From an uncultured Lachnospiraceae bacterium (GTDB lineage: Bacteria > Bacillota > Clostridia > Lachnospirales > Lachnospiraceae): a DNA stretch of 64,000 bases. Below, piece after piece: positions 37,938 through 47,808 of the stretch. Each line of letters starts with the position of its first letter. Position 1 is the first letter of the stretch. The DNA lies in contig CAMNTQ010000009.1 in the NCBI GenBank assembly GCA_946558695.1, forward strand, positions 1 through 64,000. The letters are read 5' to 3'. Below the pieces are notes generated by a model. The model saw only the letters and a program-made list of their open reading frames with translations. It was not told where the DNA came from and searched no databases. Position numbers and translations under genes: made by a program.

Positions 37938-38963
37938 ATGGAGAAGAAGAACATTGACTGGTCGAATCTTGGATTTGGCTATATTGAGACGGACAAAAGA
38001 TACGTTTCCAATTATAAGGACGGAGCGTGGGATGAGGGGATACTTACCTCCGATTCAAATGTAGTGATCAACGAGTGCGCATGCGTCCTCCAGTATGCGC
38101 AGACTTGTTTTGAGGGGCTTAAAGCATATACGACAGAGGACGGGCGCGTCGTGACGTTCCGCCCGGATTTGAATGCAGAACGGATGGCGAACACGGCAAA
38201 GCGTCTGGAGATGCCGGCGTTCCCGGAGGATAGATTTGTGGATGCGGTGAAGCGTGTCGTAGAGGCGAATGTGGCATATGTTCCGCCGTTTGGTTCGGGA
38301 GCAACCCTCTATATCCGCCCGTATCTGTTCGGCTCTAATTCGGTTATCGGCGTGAAGCCGGCGGACGAGTATCAGTTCCGCACATTCTGTACGCCGGTAG
38401 GTCCTTATTTTAAAGGCGGCGCGAAACCCATCACCATCAGAGTCTGTGATTTTGACCGGGCGGCTCCGCACGGAACAGGGCATGTAAAAGCAGGGCTTAA
38501 CTATGCAATGAGCCTGCATGCCATCGTAGATGCACATAAGAAAGGGTTCGATGAGAACATGTATCTGGACGCGGCCACTAGGACAAAAGTTGAGGAGACG
38601 GGCGGCGCAAACTTCCTATTTGTTACAAAGGACGGAAAAGTAGTAACGCCGAAGTCAGATACGATCCTTCCTTCTATTACGAGACGCTCGCTGATGTATG
38701 TGGCTGAAAAATATCTCGGTCTTACCGTAGAGCAGAGAGAAGTGTATATGGATGAAGTAAAAGACTTTGCAGAATGCGGACTCTGCGGAACGGCAGCGGT
38801 GATCTCGCCGGTTGGAAAGGTGGTAGATCATGGAACGGAAATTTGCTTCCCGAGCGGTATGGACGAGATGGGGCCGGTTACAAAGAAGCTTTACGATACG
38901 CTGACAGGTATTCAGATGGGAAGGATGGAAGCGCCGGAGGGATGGATCTGTGAGATTTGCTAA
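37938..38963 (+). CDS. ilvE: branched-chain amino acid aminotransferase
   Basis: QTCFEGLKAYTTEDGRVVTFRPDLNAERM; GHVKAGLNYAMSL; EETGGANFLFV; ATG 37938 with GGAGG RBS. Confidence 0.93.
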   Translation: MEKKNIDWSNLGFGYIETDKRYVSNYKDGAWDEGILTSDSNVVINECACVLQYAQTCFEGLKAYTTEDGRVVTFRPDLNAERMANTAKRLEMPAFPEDRFVDAVKRVVEANVAYVPPFGSGATLYIRPYLFGSNSVIGVKPADEYQFRTFCTPVGPYFKGGAKPITIRVCDFDRAAPHGTGHVKAGLNYAMSLHAIVDAHKKGFDENMYLDAATRTKVEETGGANFLFVTKDGKVVTPKSDTILPSITRRSLMYVAEKYLGLTVEQREVYMDEVKDFAECGLCGTAAVISPVGKVVDHGTEICFPSGMDEMGPVTKKLYDTLTGIQMGRMEAPEGWICEIC

Positions 38964-39063
38964 GAGCTTTATTTAAAAATATGTAAGTAAGAAATATCCG
39001 AATGGGATTTGTCAACTTAGAGCTGATGAACCGTTCGGATATTTTTATGAAAAAATTTAAAGT

Positions 39064-39112
39064 AAACAGTATATAACAGTTGACAACAGTATTAAACTGT
39101 TATATACTGTTT
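39064..39112 (+). promoter_or_regulatory. promoter embedded in an 18-bp perfect inverted repeat upstream of gntR-ABC operon
   Basis: AAACAGTATATAACAGTT / AACTGTTATATACTGTTT; TTGACA (39080)-17-TATACT (39103). Confidence 0.8.
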
Positions 39113-39131
39113 ATAACAAAGGAGGGATAGG

Positions 39132-39503
39132 ATGAAAGTAATCGTCAATCATTCTTCCATGCAGCCAATCTACGAACAGATTGTAGAACAGGTGAAAGGG
39201 CAGATTATAAAGGGCGCGCTCAAGGCAGATACAGCGCTGCCGTCCGTCCGCTCTCTGGCGAAAGAATTAAAGGTCAGCGCACTGACCGTAAAAAAGGCTT
39301 ATGATGCGCTGGAGACGGAAGGATTTGTCATAACTGTTCACGGTAAAGGCAGCTTTGTCGCTTTTGCCAATCAGCAGATGATGATGGAAGAAAAGAAGAA
39401 GGAAGTAGAAGCTGATCTGGAGACCGTTATCCGAAAAGGGCATAGTTTTGGTATGACGGATCAGGAGTTAACAGAGTTATTTCATATTGTTTTGGAGGAT
39501 TAG
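39132..39503 (+). CDS. GntR-family (YtrA-like) transcriptional regulator
   Basis: PIYEQIVEQVKGQIIKGALKADTALPSVRSLAKELKVSALTVKKAYDALE. Confidence 0.92.
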   Translation: MKVIVNHSSMQPIYEQIVEQVKGQIIKGALKADTALPSVRSLAKELKVSALTVKKAYDALETEGFVITVHGKGSFVAFANQQMMMEEKKKEVEADLETVIRKGHSFGMTDQELTELFHIVLED

Positions 39504-39507
39504 AGAT

Positions 39508-40353
39508 ATGCTGCGATTAGAGAATGTAAGAAAACAATATCAGGATTTTGAACTGGATATTACGATGGAAGTAAAGCCGGGTTACGTGACCGGACTGATC
39601 GGAAGGAACGGAGCCGGAAAGACGACGGCGTTTAAGGCCGGGCTGGGACTGATCAGGACAGAAGGAGAGATCATGCTGTTCGGAAAGCCTCTTTCAAAGA
39701 TTGATGCGAGAGACCGGGAAAAGACGGGCGTTGTGCTAGCTGATTCCGGATTCAGCGGATATCTGAAGGTAAAGGATCTGGTGGTGATACTAAAGCACCT
39801 TTACCATGAATTTGACGAAAGATATTTTACGGAGAAGTGCAGGGAGTTCGACATTCCCTTTGATAAGCAGATCAAGGAATTCTCTACCGGTATGAAGCGA
39901 AGGCTTCAGGTTGTGGCCGCCATTTCCCACAATGCAAAGCTCCTGATCATGGATGAGCCTACGGCGGGAATGGACGTGATCGCAAGGGATGAACTTCTTA
40001 CTATGCTTCGGGAATATATGGAGACGGAAGGACGTTCCGTGCTGATAAGCTCCCATATTTCCGGGGATCTGGAAGGAATCTGCGACGACATCTATATGAT
40101 CGACGGCGGGAAAGTGATCTTCCATGAGGAGACGGACGTACTGCTTGATCAATACGGCATACTGAAGGTGACGAAGGAACAGTACGAAGCGTTAGATAAA
40201 AGTTTTATCCTGCGCCGGAGAGAAGAGGAGTTTGGATTTAGCTGTCTGACGAAGGAAAAGCAGTTTTATCTGGAAAATTACCCGGAAGTAATAGTGGAAA
40301 AGGGTTCTGTCGATGGCGTGATGACAATGATGATTCGAGGTGAGAGCAGATGA
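39508..40353 (+). CDS. ABC transporter ATP-binding protein
   Basis: GLIGRNGAGKTTAFKAGLGL, EFSTGMKRRLQVVAAI, LLIMDEPTAGMD. Confidence 0.95.
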   Translation: MLRLENVRKQYQDFELDITMEVKPGYVTGLIGRNGAGKTTAFKAGLGLIRTEGEIMLFGKPLSKIDARDREKTGVVLADSGFSGYLKVKDLVVILKHLYHEFDERYFTEKCREFDIPFDKQIKEFSTGMKRRLQVVAAISHNAKLLIMDEPTAGMDVIARDELLTMLREYMETEGRSVLISSHISGDLEGICDDIYMIDGGKVIFHEETDVLLDQYGILKVTKEQYEALDKSFILRRREEEFGFSCLTKEKQFYLENYPEVIVEKGSVDGVMTMMIRGESR

Positions 40354-40979
40354 AGGGATTATTGATAAAAGATGTGAAACTGATGCTTGGACAGCTGATG
40401 TTTTTGATTATTCTGGCGATCGTGGGGGCTTTGATCGTGGTGCCCGGCGGGGAATTTGGCATGGGATTTAGCTATATCGCGTCGGTATCCGGGCTGCTTG
40501 CGGTGACAACGATCAACTATGACTCCTATGATAACGGATATTCTTTTTTGTTCACTCTGCCGGTAAGCCGTAAGGGATATGTAAAGGAAAAGTATGTATT
40601 TGCCCTGTTATCTTCTGCAGTTGTGATGACGGCGGTCGGGCTGCTTTTATGGTCTCTTGTGGCAGCGTCGCATCCGGGAAAGACATATGCATTTGTAAAA
40701 TATATGAAAGATATGTGGAGCACTTATAGGATCATTCTTACGGCACTTTCGTTTTTGCTTCCGATTTTTTTAGAATACGGGGCAGAAAAGAGCAGATATG
40801 TCATCCTGATCGCCTGCGGAATCTTCATGGCATTGGCGGCAATGTTTACGATAGGCGAGCCGCTGGGAGAACTTTTTGAGGGCGGGATAAAAGGAATGGT
40901 ATCCTTCCTCTTAAGCGCAGCTTTGCTCACAGGTTCTTATGCAGTGTCATGCAGTATTATGGAACGAAAGGATTTTTAA
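40350..40979 (+). CDS. ABC-2 type permease, paralogue 1
   Basis: MKGLLIKDVKLM...LPVSRKGYVKEKYVFALL...IMERKDF. Confidence 0.8.
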   Translation: MKGLLIKDVKLMLGQLMFLIILAIVGALIVVPGGEFGMGFSYIASVSGLLAVTTINYDSYDNGYSFLFTLPVSRKGYVKEKYVFALLSSAVVMTAVGLLLWSLVAASHPGKTYAFVKYMKDMWSTYRIILTALSFLLPIFLEYGAEKSRYVILIACGIFMALAAMFTIGEPLGELFEGGIKGMVSFLLSAALLTGSYAVSCSIMERKDF

Positions 40980-40993
40980 GGGAGGTGAAGGAG

Positions 40994-41623
40994 ATGAAAG
41001 GATTGCTGATCAAGGATTACAAACTGACGACAAGGGGGAATTCGGTCTTCAATGTGCTGTTTATCACGGTTTTTTACAGCGCTTTGAGACTGGCGGATCT
41101 TGACTCCTGCAGCGGATACGGCGGAGTAGGTTTGATAGCGGTCCTGTATTCGGCGGCTGTAAAGAACTATGACGTCTGCGATAACGGATTGGCATATCTG
41201 TTCACTCTGCCGGTCAGCCGCAGAGGATATGTGAGGGAGTCTTACTTGTTTTCGCTTATTTATGCGTGCGCTATGCTGCTTTTCTATTGCCTTTTTGACA
41301 GGGCACTTTCAGTAGTTTTACAGCTGGATCAGGTTCCTTACGCTGTTTTTTGGGGAGCTATGTGGGATTCGTTTAAAATCGCTCTGCTCATGATCGCGTT
41401 TTTGATTCCATTTTATCTGTTTTTCGGTATGAAGAGAAGAAACCAGTATGTTTTGATGGTTACCGGGGTAATCCTTATCTTTATCGTCTATGCTGGCAGT
41501 ATGCCTCTCTATGCAGCGATAGAAAAAGGAGTAAGGCTGCTGAAGAGATTTCCGGTGACCTTGTTCCTGCTTATGATTTCTTATGTGATCTCTGTCAGGA
41601 TTATGGAGAAGAAAGACTTTTGA
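40994..41623 (+). CDS. ABC-2 type permease, paralogue 2
   Basis: MKGLLIKDYKLT...LPVSRRGYVRESYLFSLI...IMEKKDF. Confidence 0.8.
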   Translation: MKGLLIKDYKLTTRGNSVFNVLFITVFYSALRLADLDSCSGYGGVGLIAVLYSAAVKNYDVCDNGLAYLFTLPVSRRGYVRESYLFSLIYACAMLLFYCLFDRALSVVLQLDQVPYAVFWGAMWDSFKIALLMIAFLIPFYLFFGMKRRNQYVLMVTGVILIFIVYAGSMPLYAAIEKGVRLLKRFPVTLFLLMISYVISVRIMEKKDF

Positions 41624-41638
41624 GGAGGGCTTTAAGAG

Positions 41639-42292
41639 ATGAAAGGGTTGTTAGTCAAAGATTTGAAACTGATGATGAGCGGGAGGGGCGTTTATCTCGG
41701 AGTAGTGTTTGTGATAGCTTATCTGGATGTTTTGGGCATCGTGACGAATGGAGTATACTCCGTTGACCTTGGCATTAAAAGTGCTTTGATGGCCTCCATA
41801 GCTGTTGGGACGAAGAGTTATGATTTCTATGAGAATGGGATGTCATATCTGCTCACACTGCCGATAAGCCGCAGAGAATACGTAAGAGAGTCTTATTTGT
41901 TCGCAGTCTTAGGGGGCGCTGCTCTGACGCTTATATTTGGCCTTACGGGCATAGCTGCGATGGCGATCACAGGTTCAGGAACCGGGGTATATGCGGCGTC
42001 CCTGAGTGATATGTTAATATCTTTTGGAATCATTCTGCTTCTTGTCGCATTGCTGATTCCGTTCTACCTGCAATTCGGCGTAAAGAGAAGCAGTTATATT
42101 GCTGTACTTATTGTTCTGGCGATTGCTCTCGGGGCGGTGATCGTCTTGTTTACCGCGCTGGACTCCGGCGCGGCGATAGCGACAGCGATGCAGGCAGGAT
42201 TAAAAACATTAGTAAAATTTCCTGTGATATTGCTGGTGCTTGCGGGTTCTTATGTATTGTCCGTTATCATTATGGAGCGGAAAGATTTTTAA
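41639..42292 (+). CDS. ABC-2 type permease, paralogue 3
   Basis: MKGLLVKDLKLMM...LPISRREYVRESYLFAVL...IMERKDF. Confidence 0.8.
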   Translation: MKGLLVKDLKLMMSGRGVYLGVVFVIAYLDVLGIVTNGVYSVDLGIKSALMASIAVGTKSYDFYENGMSYLLTLPISRREYVRESYLFAVLGGAALTLIFGLTGIAAMAITGSGTGVYAASLSDMLISFGIILLLVALLIPFYLQFGVKRSSYIAVLIVLAIALGAVIVLFTALDSGAAIATAMQAGLKTLVKFPVILLVLAGSYVLSVIIMERKDF

Positions 42293-42309
42293 GAATAAAT
42301 TCGATAGCA

Positions 42310-42908
42310 TTATCCGGCCCGGTGGCTTTTTACGATGAGCCGTACGCAGCGGTATAAAAATGGCTTGTATTCTTCGATTGGCAGCGGTTCGCCGTACAGG
42401 ATGGAATTATATCCCGCGGAACCCGCCAATTCTACGATAGTAAAGAGCATGACGTCTACATCGTTATAGTCATGTTCATCCTGATCTACCAGCATCAGAA
42501 ATTTTTCGTAAATATCGCTGCCGCTGTTTTCGCCTGTCAGGAGTGTGGAACGCAGCGCTCCCATCACCAGATTTTTGGAAATGAAATTAAGCAGCGCTTT
42601 GTTAGCTGTCAGTGCGTGAAAGACGTGTTCGATGATGAAGATCAATTGTTCCTCAAGCCCGCGGATACCGGAAGCTTCCAGAGCATCGCCCGCGGCGGCA
42701 AACAGTTCATTGGTCTTGTGGGCGATCAGTTTATTCTTGATATCATATTTGTCTTTAAAATACAGATAGAAGGTGCCTTTGGCAACTCCCGCGTTTTCCA
42801 CAATATCGGATATGGCGGTAGAGTTGATCCCTTTTGTAGTAAACAGATCATAGGCTGTATTGAAAAGAGCTTCTTTTTTCTTTTTTTTATTTTCGTCTAC
42901 TTTTCCCA
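42310..42908 (-). CDS. TetR-family transcriptional regulator
   Basis: ALFNTAYDLFTTKGINSTAISDIVENAGVAKGTFYLYFKDKYDIKN; start at MGKVDENKK. Confidence 0.93.
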
Positions 42909-42979
42909 TAAAATAGCTCCCTTCTGACTGTGGAACCAGCAGTGCAAACTGTGTGTCCATCTGTATTATATTAGCAAAA

Positions 42980-43078
42980 TGACCAAAAGTCAAATAATTA
43001 TGACTAAAAGTCAAAAAATATATTGACTAATGGTCATATTTGCGTTATAGTACTCTCAGAAATAATGACTGATGGTCA
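42980..43078. promoter_or_regulatory. array of four TGACN5GTCA operator-like dyads between tetR and MMPL gene
   Basis: tgaccaaaagtca 42980, tgactaaaagtca 43001, tgactaatggtca 43024, tgactgatggtca 43066. Confidence 0.75.
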
Positions 43079-43101
43079 TAATAGGAAGGGAGATTGAAGG
43101 A

Positions 43102-45186
43102 ATGATTAAGTTTGGAAAGGCGGTCGTGAAGTGCAGGGCGGTCATTCTGATTACCAGTCTTTTACTGTTGATACCGGCAGTGTTCGGATACATCCATACG
43201 AGGGTTAACTATGATGTCCTGACTTACCTGCCGAAAGAGATTGAGACAATGCAAGGGCAGGATATCATGATAGAAGATTTTGGTATCGGCGCATTTTCAA
43301 TGCTTATGGTAGACGGCATGGAGCCGAAGGACGTAGCTGCCTTGAAGGCTGAAGTAGAGAAGGTAGATCATGTGGAAAAGGTGCTATGGTATGATTCCAT
43401 CGCCGATATCTCCATGCCCCAGAGTATGCTGCCGGATAAGATCTATAAGGTATTCAATTCTGACAAAGGAACGATGATGGCGGTATTTTTTGATGAAGGC
43501 ACATCATCGGACGGAACGATGGAGGCCATCGGAAGGATACGGAAGCTTTGCGGGAAACAATGTTTCTTGAGCGGTATGTCGGCGATTGTTACAGATACGA
43601 AGGAATTGTCGGAGCGTGAGACGCCGATCTATGTGTTGATCGCGGTGATCCTTTCTTCTATCGTGCTTGCGGTTACAATGGAATCCTTTGTAGTTCCGAT
43701 CTTGTTCCTGTTAAGTATCGGAATTGCGATTATATATAATCTTGGAAGCAATATTGTGTTCGGGGAGATTTCATACATTACGAAGGCGCTGGCAGCGGTA
43801 CTGCAGCTTGGAGTTACGATGGATTATTCCATTTTCCTGATGCACAGCTACGAGGAGCAGCAGGCGGAATGCGGCGGCGATAAAAAGCTTGCCATGGCCC
43901 ATGCCATTGCCCAGACATTTTCCTCCGTCATCGGAAGTTCCATTACAACGGTGGCAGGGTTTATCGCTCTCTGCTTTATGAGCTTTACCCTTGGAATGGA
44001 TATCGGAGTCGTTATGGCGAAGGGCGTGATCTTAGGAGTGATTACTTGTGTAACGATCCTGCCGTCTATGATTCTTGTGTGCGGCAAACTGATCGAGAAG
44101 ACGAAGCACAAGCCTTTCCTCCCGAATATTAACAGGATATCCCAGAAGGTTACGAAACATTTTGTTGTATATGTGGCATTGTTTCTGGTATTGCTGGTCC
44201 CGGCTATTTACGGAAATAACCACACGGGCGTATATTATAATCTGGACGAGACGCTTCCGAAGGAACTGCCGTGCATCATAGCCAACGAGAAGCTGAAAGA
44301 GGACTATGACATGAATACTACGCATATCCTCTTGGTTGACAGTGATGTGTCGTCCGCGGACGTAGGGAAGATGTTAAAGGAGATCGAGGATGTAGACGGC
44401 GTGAAGTGGGCGTTAGGGTTAGACAGTTTGATAGGCCCCGCGGTTCCCGCCAGTATGGTTCCGGATTCTGTCACAGAGATGTTAAAAAATGATAAATATC
44501 AGATGGTTCTGATCAATTCCATCTATAAGGTTGCGTCAGATGAAGTAAATAAGCAGGTGGATGAGATCAATGTGATTCTGGATCAGTATGACGAAGGGGC
44601 TATGCTTGTAGGAGAAGCGCCGCTTACCAAAGATCTGATCGATATTACGGATACGGATTTCAAGACGGTAAGTTTTGTCTCCATCGGAATCATATTTGTC
44701 ATTATCCTGATCTTGTTCCGGTCCGTTTCTTTGCCGGTGATACTGGTAGGAGTGATCGAATTTGCCATATTCGTAAATATGGGGATTCCGTTTTATACAG
44801 GAACCACGCTTCCCTTTGTGGCGTCTATCGTAATCGGGACGATACAGCTCGGAGCAACTGTGGATTACGCGATCCTTATGACGACAAGGTATAAGCGGGA
44901 GAGAAGTTTGGGCGCATCTAAGTATGATGCCGTCACCATAGCGCATCAGGCATCGGCGCAGTCCATTATTGTAAGTGCGCTGAGTTTCTTTGCTGCGACC
45001 ATCGGAGTCGGTCTGTATTCCAATATAGATATGATCAGTTCTTTATGTATCCTGATGGCGAGAGGCGCGATCGTCAGTATGGTTGTAGTTGTATTCGTGC
45101 TTCCGTCCATGTTTATGGTATTTGATAAGGTGATTGTAAAAACAAGCGGCGGTTTTTTGCCGAAAAAGGCAGCAAAACAGAGTTAG
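43102..45186 (+). CDS. MMPL/RND-superfamily transporter
   Basis: 704-aa ORF, duplicated 6-TM/large-loop layout; AAVLQLGVTMDYSIFLMHSYEEQ and IGTIQLGATVDYAILMTTRYKRE; internal ATG 43102 lies outside the operators. Confidence 0.9.
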   Translation: MIKFGKAVVKCRAVILITSLLLLIPAVFGYIHTRVNYDVLTYLPKEIETMQGQDIMIEDFGIGAFSMLMVDGMEPKDVAALKAEVEKVDHVEKVLWYDSIADISMPQSMLPDKIYKVFNSDKGTMMAVFFDEGTSSDGTMEAIGRIRKLCGKQCFLSGMSAIVTDTKELSERETPIYVLIAVILSSIVLAVTMESFVVPILFLLSIGIAIIYNLGSNIVFGEISYITKALAAVLQLGVTMDYSIFLMHSYEEQQAECGGDKKLAMAHAIAQTFSSVIGSSITTVAGFIALCFMSFTLGMDIGVVMAKGVILGVITCVTILPSMILVCGKLIEKTKHKPFLPNINRISQKVTKHFVVYVALFLVLLVPAIYGNNHTGVYYNLDETLPKELPCIIANEKLKEDYDMNTTHILLVDSDVSSADVGKMLKEIEDVDGVKWALGLDSLIGPAVPASMVPDSVTEMLKNDKYQMVLINSIYKVASDEVNKQVDEINVILDQYDEGAMLVGEAPLTKDLIDITDTDFKTVSFVSIGIIFVIILILFRSVSLPVILVGVIEFAIFVNMGIPFYTGTTLPFVASIVIGTIQLGATVDYAILMTTRYKRERSLGASKYDAVTIAHQASAQSIIVSALSFFAATIGVGLYSNIDMISSLCILMARGAIVSMVVVVFVLPSMFMVFDKVIVKTSGGFLPKKAAKQS

Positions 45187-45225
45187 AAATAAGAGCAGAA
45201 GTTTAAGAACAGGAGGTATGTTTTT

Positions 45226-47751
45226 ATGAAGAAAGATATGAAAAAACGGGTATTGGCAGGTTCTATGGCATTGGTAGTAGGAGGTGCGGGACTGACCGGC
45301 GTTTATGGATACGAAAAAAATTCTATGGATAAAGTGAAAGCGGCGGATAAAGACAAAAAAGAAGATAAAGATGTCGAGAAACTGGAAGAGACTGCAAATG
45401 GGATATTAGACAGCAGTGAGGATTCCGGGAAGAAAAAGATGGAAGATGAAAAAATCTTTAAGGAGGAGTCCGTGTATATCAAAGCGGATCCGGCGGGGGA
45501 AGTGACAGAAACGACAGTTACAGAGTGGCTTAAGAATCCGGGAAACGGCGTCGTGGAAGATGAAAGCGGACTGGACGGCATTAAAAATGTAAAAGGTGAG
45601 GAGACATTTTCAAAAGGAAGCGGCAGCAGTCTGAAATGGAAATCCGAGGGAAAAGATATCTATTATCAGGGTACGACAAGCGGCAGCCTTCCGGTGGGAG
45701 TCAAGGTCTCTTACAAGCTGGACGGTAAAGATATATCGGCAAAAGAGCTTCAGGGTAAGAGCGGAAAGGTAGAGATCAATATCCGGTATATGAATCATTC
45801 GGAAGAGACGGTGAAGCTTGATAAGAGCGGGAAAGAAGTAAAAATGTACACACCGTTCACAATGGTGACAGCGATGATGCTTTCTACGGAGGAATATACG
45901 AATGTAGAAGTGGACAATGGAAAAGTGATCTCCGACGGCAACAGAAATATCGTAGTCGGTCTTGGCTTTCCGGGGCTTCAAAAGAATTTGAATCTTGACG
46001 AGACAGACTTTGACATTGATATCCCGGACAATGTAAAAATTGTGGCTGATGTGACAAAAGCAAGCGTCACCCCTACGATCACGGTCGGCTCCGCGGAGAT
46101 CATGAATGAATTTAGTCTGGATGGTATCGACAGCTTTGATGAGCTGGATGAATCGTTGGATGAATTAGAGGATGCAGCGAAAAAGCTGGCGGACGGTTCC
46201 AAAGATGCGGCGGACGGCGCGAAAAAGCTGGCGGACGGCTCCAAGGATTTAAAGAGCGGGACGAAAGACTTAAAGAGCGGGACGACTGATTTAAAGAAGG
46301 GAACCAAAGATTTAAAAAGCGGAGCCAAAGATTTAAAGAGCGGGACGGCTGGTTTAAAGAAAGGAACAACTGATTTAAAGAAAGGAACAAAAGGTTTGAA
46401 AGACGGCGCCAGTGATCTTGCGGATGGTTCAAAGCAGGTAGCAGACGGCGTGAGCACGCTGAATAAAAAGAGCGGTGACCTGATCAAAGGGGTTAACTCT
46501 CTTGTAGATGGCGTGAATACTTACACAAGCGGGGTAGGAAGTCTTGCAGACGGAAGCAGGCAGGTCGCAGGAGGCGCAAAGCAGGTGAGCGACGGCGCCG
46601 GCACACTGGCAAAGAAGGTCGGGGCGCTTACCGAAGAATTGAAGCCGATATTAGGAACGGCATCTGCTGCCGAGAAGCAGACGGAAAAAACAAAACAGCA
46701 GATCAGCACGGCCGGCAAAGCATTGGATCAAGTAGATGCAGATGTTGAGTATACAGGAGATACGAAAGGGAAAGTAGTCGCTACGAAAAGCGCGTCCGCA
46801 ATAGCCAGTGAGAACGTAGGGAGTGTGTCGGTCAATGTTGATCTTTCAGGTATACCCGAAGAATACAGAGGGCAGGTGAAAGCCGCGATCGAGAAGGCGG
46901 AGGATGACGCGAATTCAAAATTAAGGGCACAGGCGGAAAAAATCGCAGAAAAAGCATTGAATAGCACAACGGTAGAGATCACCCAAGAGAGAAAAGCAAA
47001 GGCAGTCGTCAATACAAGCAAGGCAGAGGCAGCGCTTGATGCGGCACAGGGCAGAGCAGATACTGCTGATGACAGTGCGGCTCAGCTGGCGGGATTACTG
47101 GCAAAACTAAAGCCGGCATTAGCAGAATTGCAGAAGGGTGTTAATGAGCTTGCAGATGGGACGTCAGAAGTATCAGAAGGCGCCAGTACGCTTGCAAAAG
47201 GGGCGGAGGAATTGAACAGCAAGAGCAGCCTCCTCACAACTGGTACAAAGGCTCTTAAGGATGGCGGGACACAGCTTGTAAGTGGAGTGAAAGAGCTAGA
47301 TAAAGGAGCCGGCGCGGTGGCAGACGGAGCCGGAAAGCTTAAAGCCGGAGCTTCGAAAGTAGATGACGGAGCCGGAAAGCTTTCGGGCGGAGCCGGGCAG
47401 CTAGACGATGGAGCCGGAAGGCTTAAAGACGGAGCCGGACAGCTGGACGATGGAGCCGGAAAGCTTAAAGACGGAGCCGGGCAGTTAGACGATGGAGCCG
47501 GAAAGCTTAAAGACGGAGCAGGAGAGCTTAAAGACGGGACGTTAGAGCTTTCGGACGGTATGTCTGAATTCAAGGAGGAAGGCATTGACAAACTGACAGA
47601 AATCTTTGACGGAGATTTCCAGAACGTAAAAGACAGATTGGACGCGATGTCAGATATGGGCAAAGCGTACAAATCGTATGCCGGAATTAAAAAGGGCATG
47701 GATGGAAAGACGAAGTTCATCATCGAGACAGAAGGGGTGGAAGAGGAATAA
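45226..47751 (+). CDS. YhgE/X-X-X-heptad-repeat exported protein
   Basis: signal-like N-terminus; long runs of DLKSGTK/GAGKLKD-type heptads. Confidence 0.8.
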   Translation: MKKDMKKRVLAGSMALVVGGAGLTGVYGYEKNSMDKVKAADKDKKEDKDVEKLEETANGILDSSEDSGKKKMEDEKIFKEESVYIKADPAGEVTETTVTEWLKNPGNGVVEDESGLDGIKNVKGEETFSKGSGSSLKWKSEGKDIYYQGTTSGSLPVGVKVSYKLDGKDISAKELQGKSGKVEINIRYMNHSEETVKLDKSGKEVKMYTPFTMVTAMMLSTEEYTNVEVDNGKVISDGNRNIVVGLGFPGLQKNLNLDETDFDIDIPDNVKIVADVTKASVTPTITVGSAEIMNEFSLDGIDSFDELDESLDELEDAAKKLADGSKDAADGAKKLADGSKDLKSGTKDLKSGTTDLKKGTKDLKSGAKDLKSGTAGLKKGTTDLKKGTKGLKDGASDLADGSKQVADGVSTLNKKSGDLIKGVNSLVDGVNTYTSGVGSLADGSRQVAGGAKQVSDGAGTLAKKVGALTEELKPILGTASAAEKQTEKTKQQISTAGKALDQVDADVEYTGDTKGKVVATKSASAIASENVGSVSVNVDLSGIPEEYRGQVKAAIEKAEDDANSKLRAQAEKIAEKALNSTTVEITQERKAKAVVNTSKAEAALDAAQGRADTADDSAAQLAGLLAKLKPALAELQKGVNELADGTSEVSEGASTLAKGAEELNSKSSLLTTGTKALKDGGTQLVSGVKELDKGAGAVADGAGKLKAGASKVDDGAGKLSGGAGQLDDGAGRLKDGAGQLDDGAGKLKDGAGQLDDGAGKLKDGAGELKDGTLELSDGMSEFKEEGIDKLTEIFDGDFQNVKDRLDAMSDMGKAYKSYAGIKKGMDGKTKFIIETEGVEEE
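46240..46430 (+). repeat. 21-bp (heptad) tandem repeat tract A
   Basis: repeating ga[t/c]ttaaag[a]agcgggac[g/a] units in the coding sequence. Confidence 0.75.
47325..47545 (+). repeat. 21/42-bp tandem repeat tract B
   Basis: repeating gacggagccggaaagcttaaagacggagccgggcagctagacgatggagccgg. Confidence 0.85.
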
Positions 47752-47771
47752 AGACGATAGGTGGCGTTAAT

Positions 47772-47801
47772 AGAAAGGTCCTATATTTTGAGGACCTTTC
47801 T
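47772..47801. terminator. bidirectional terminator between convergent genes
   Basis: AGAAAGGTCC / GGACCTTTCT stem. Confidence 0.8.
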
Positions 47802-47808
47802 ATTAATG

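Noticed and set aside
46240-47545. CRISPR-like array
   Set aside because: The repeats are contiguous 21/42-bp coding heptads with no unique spacers, inside a long ORF.
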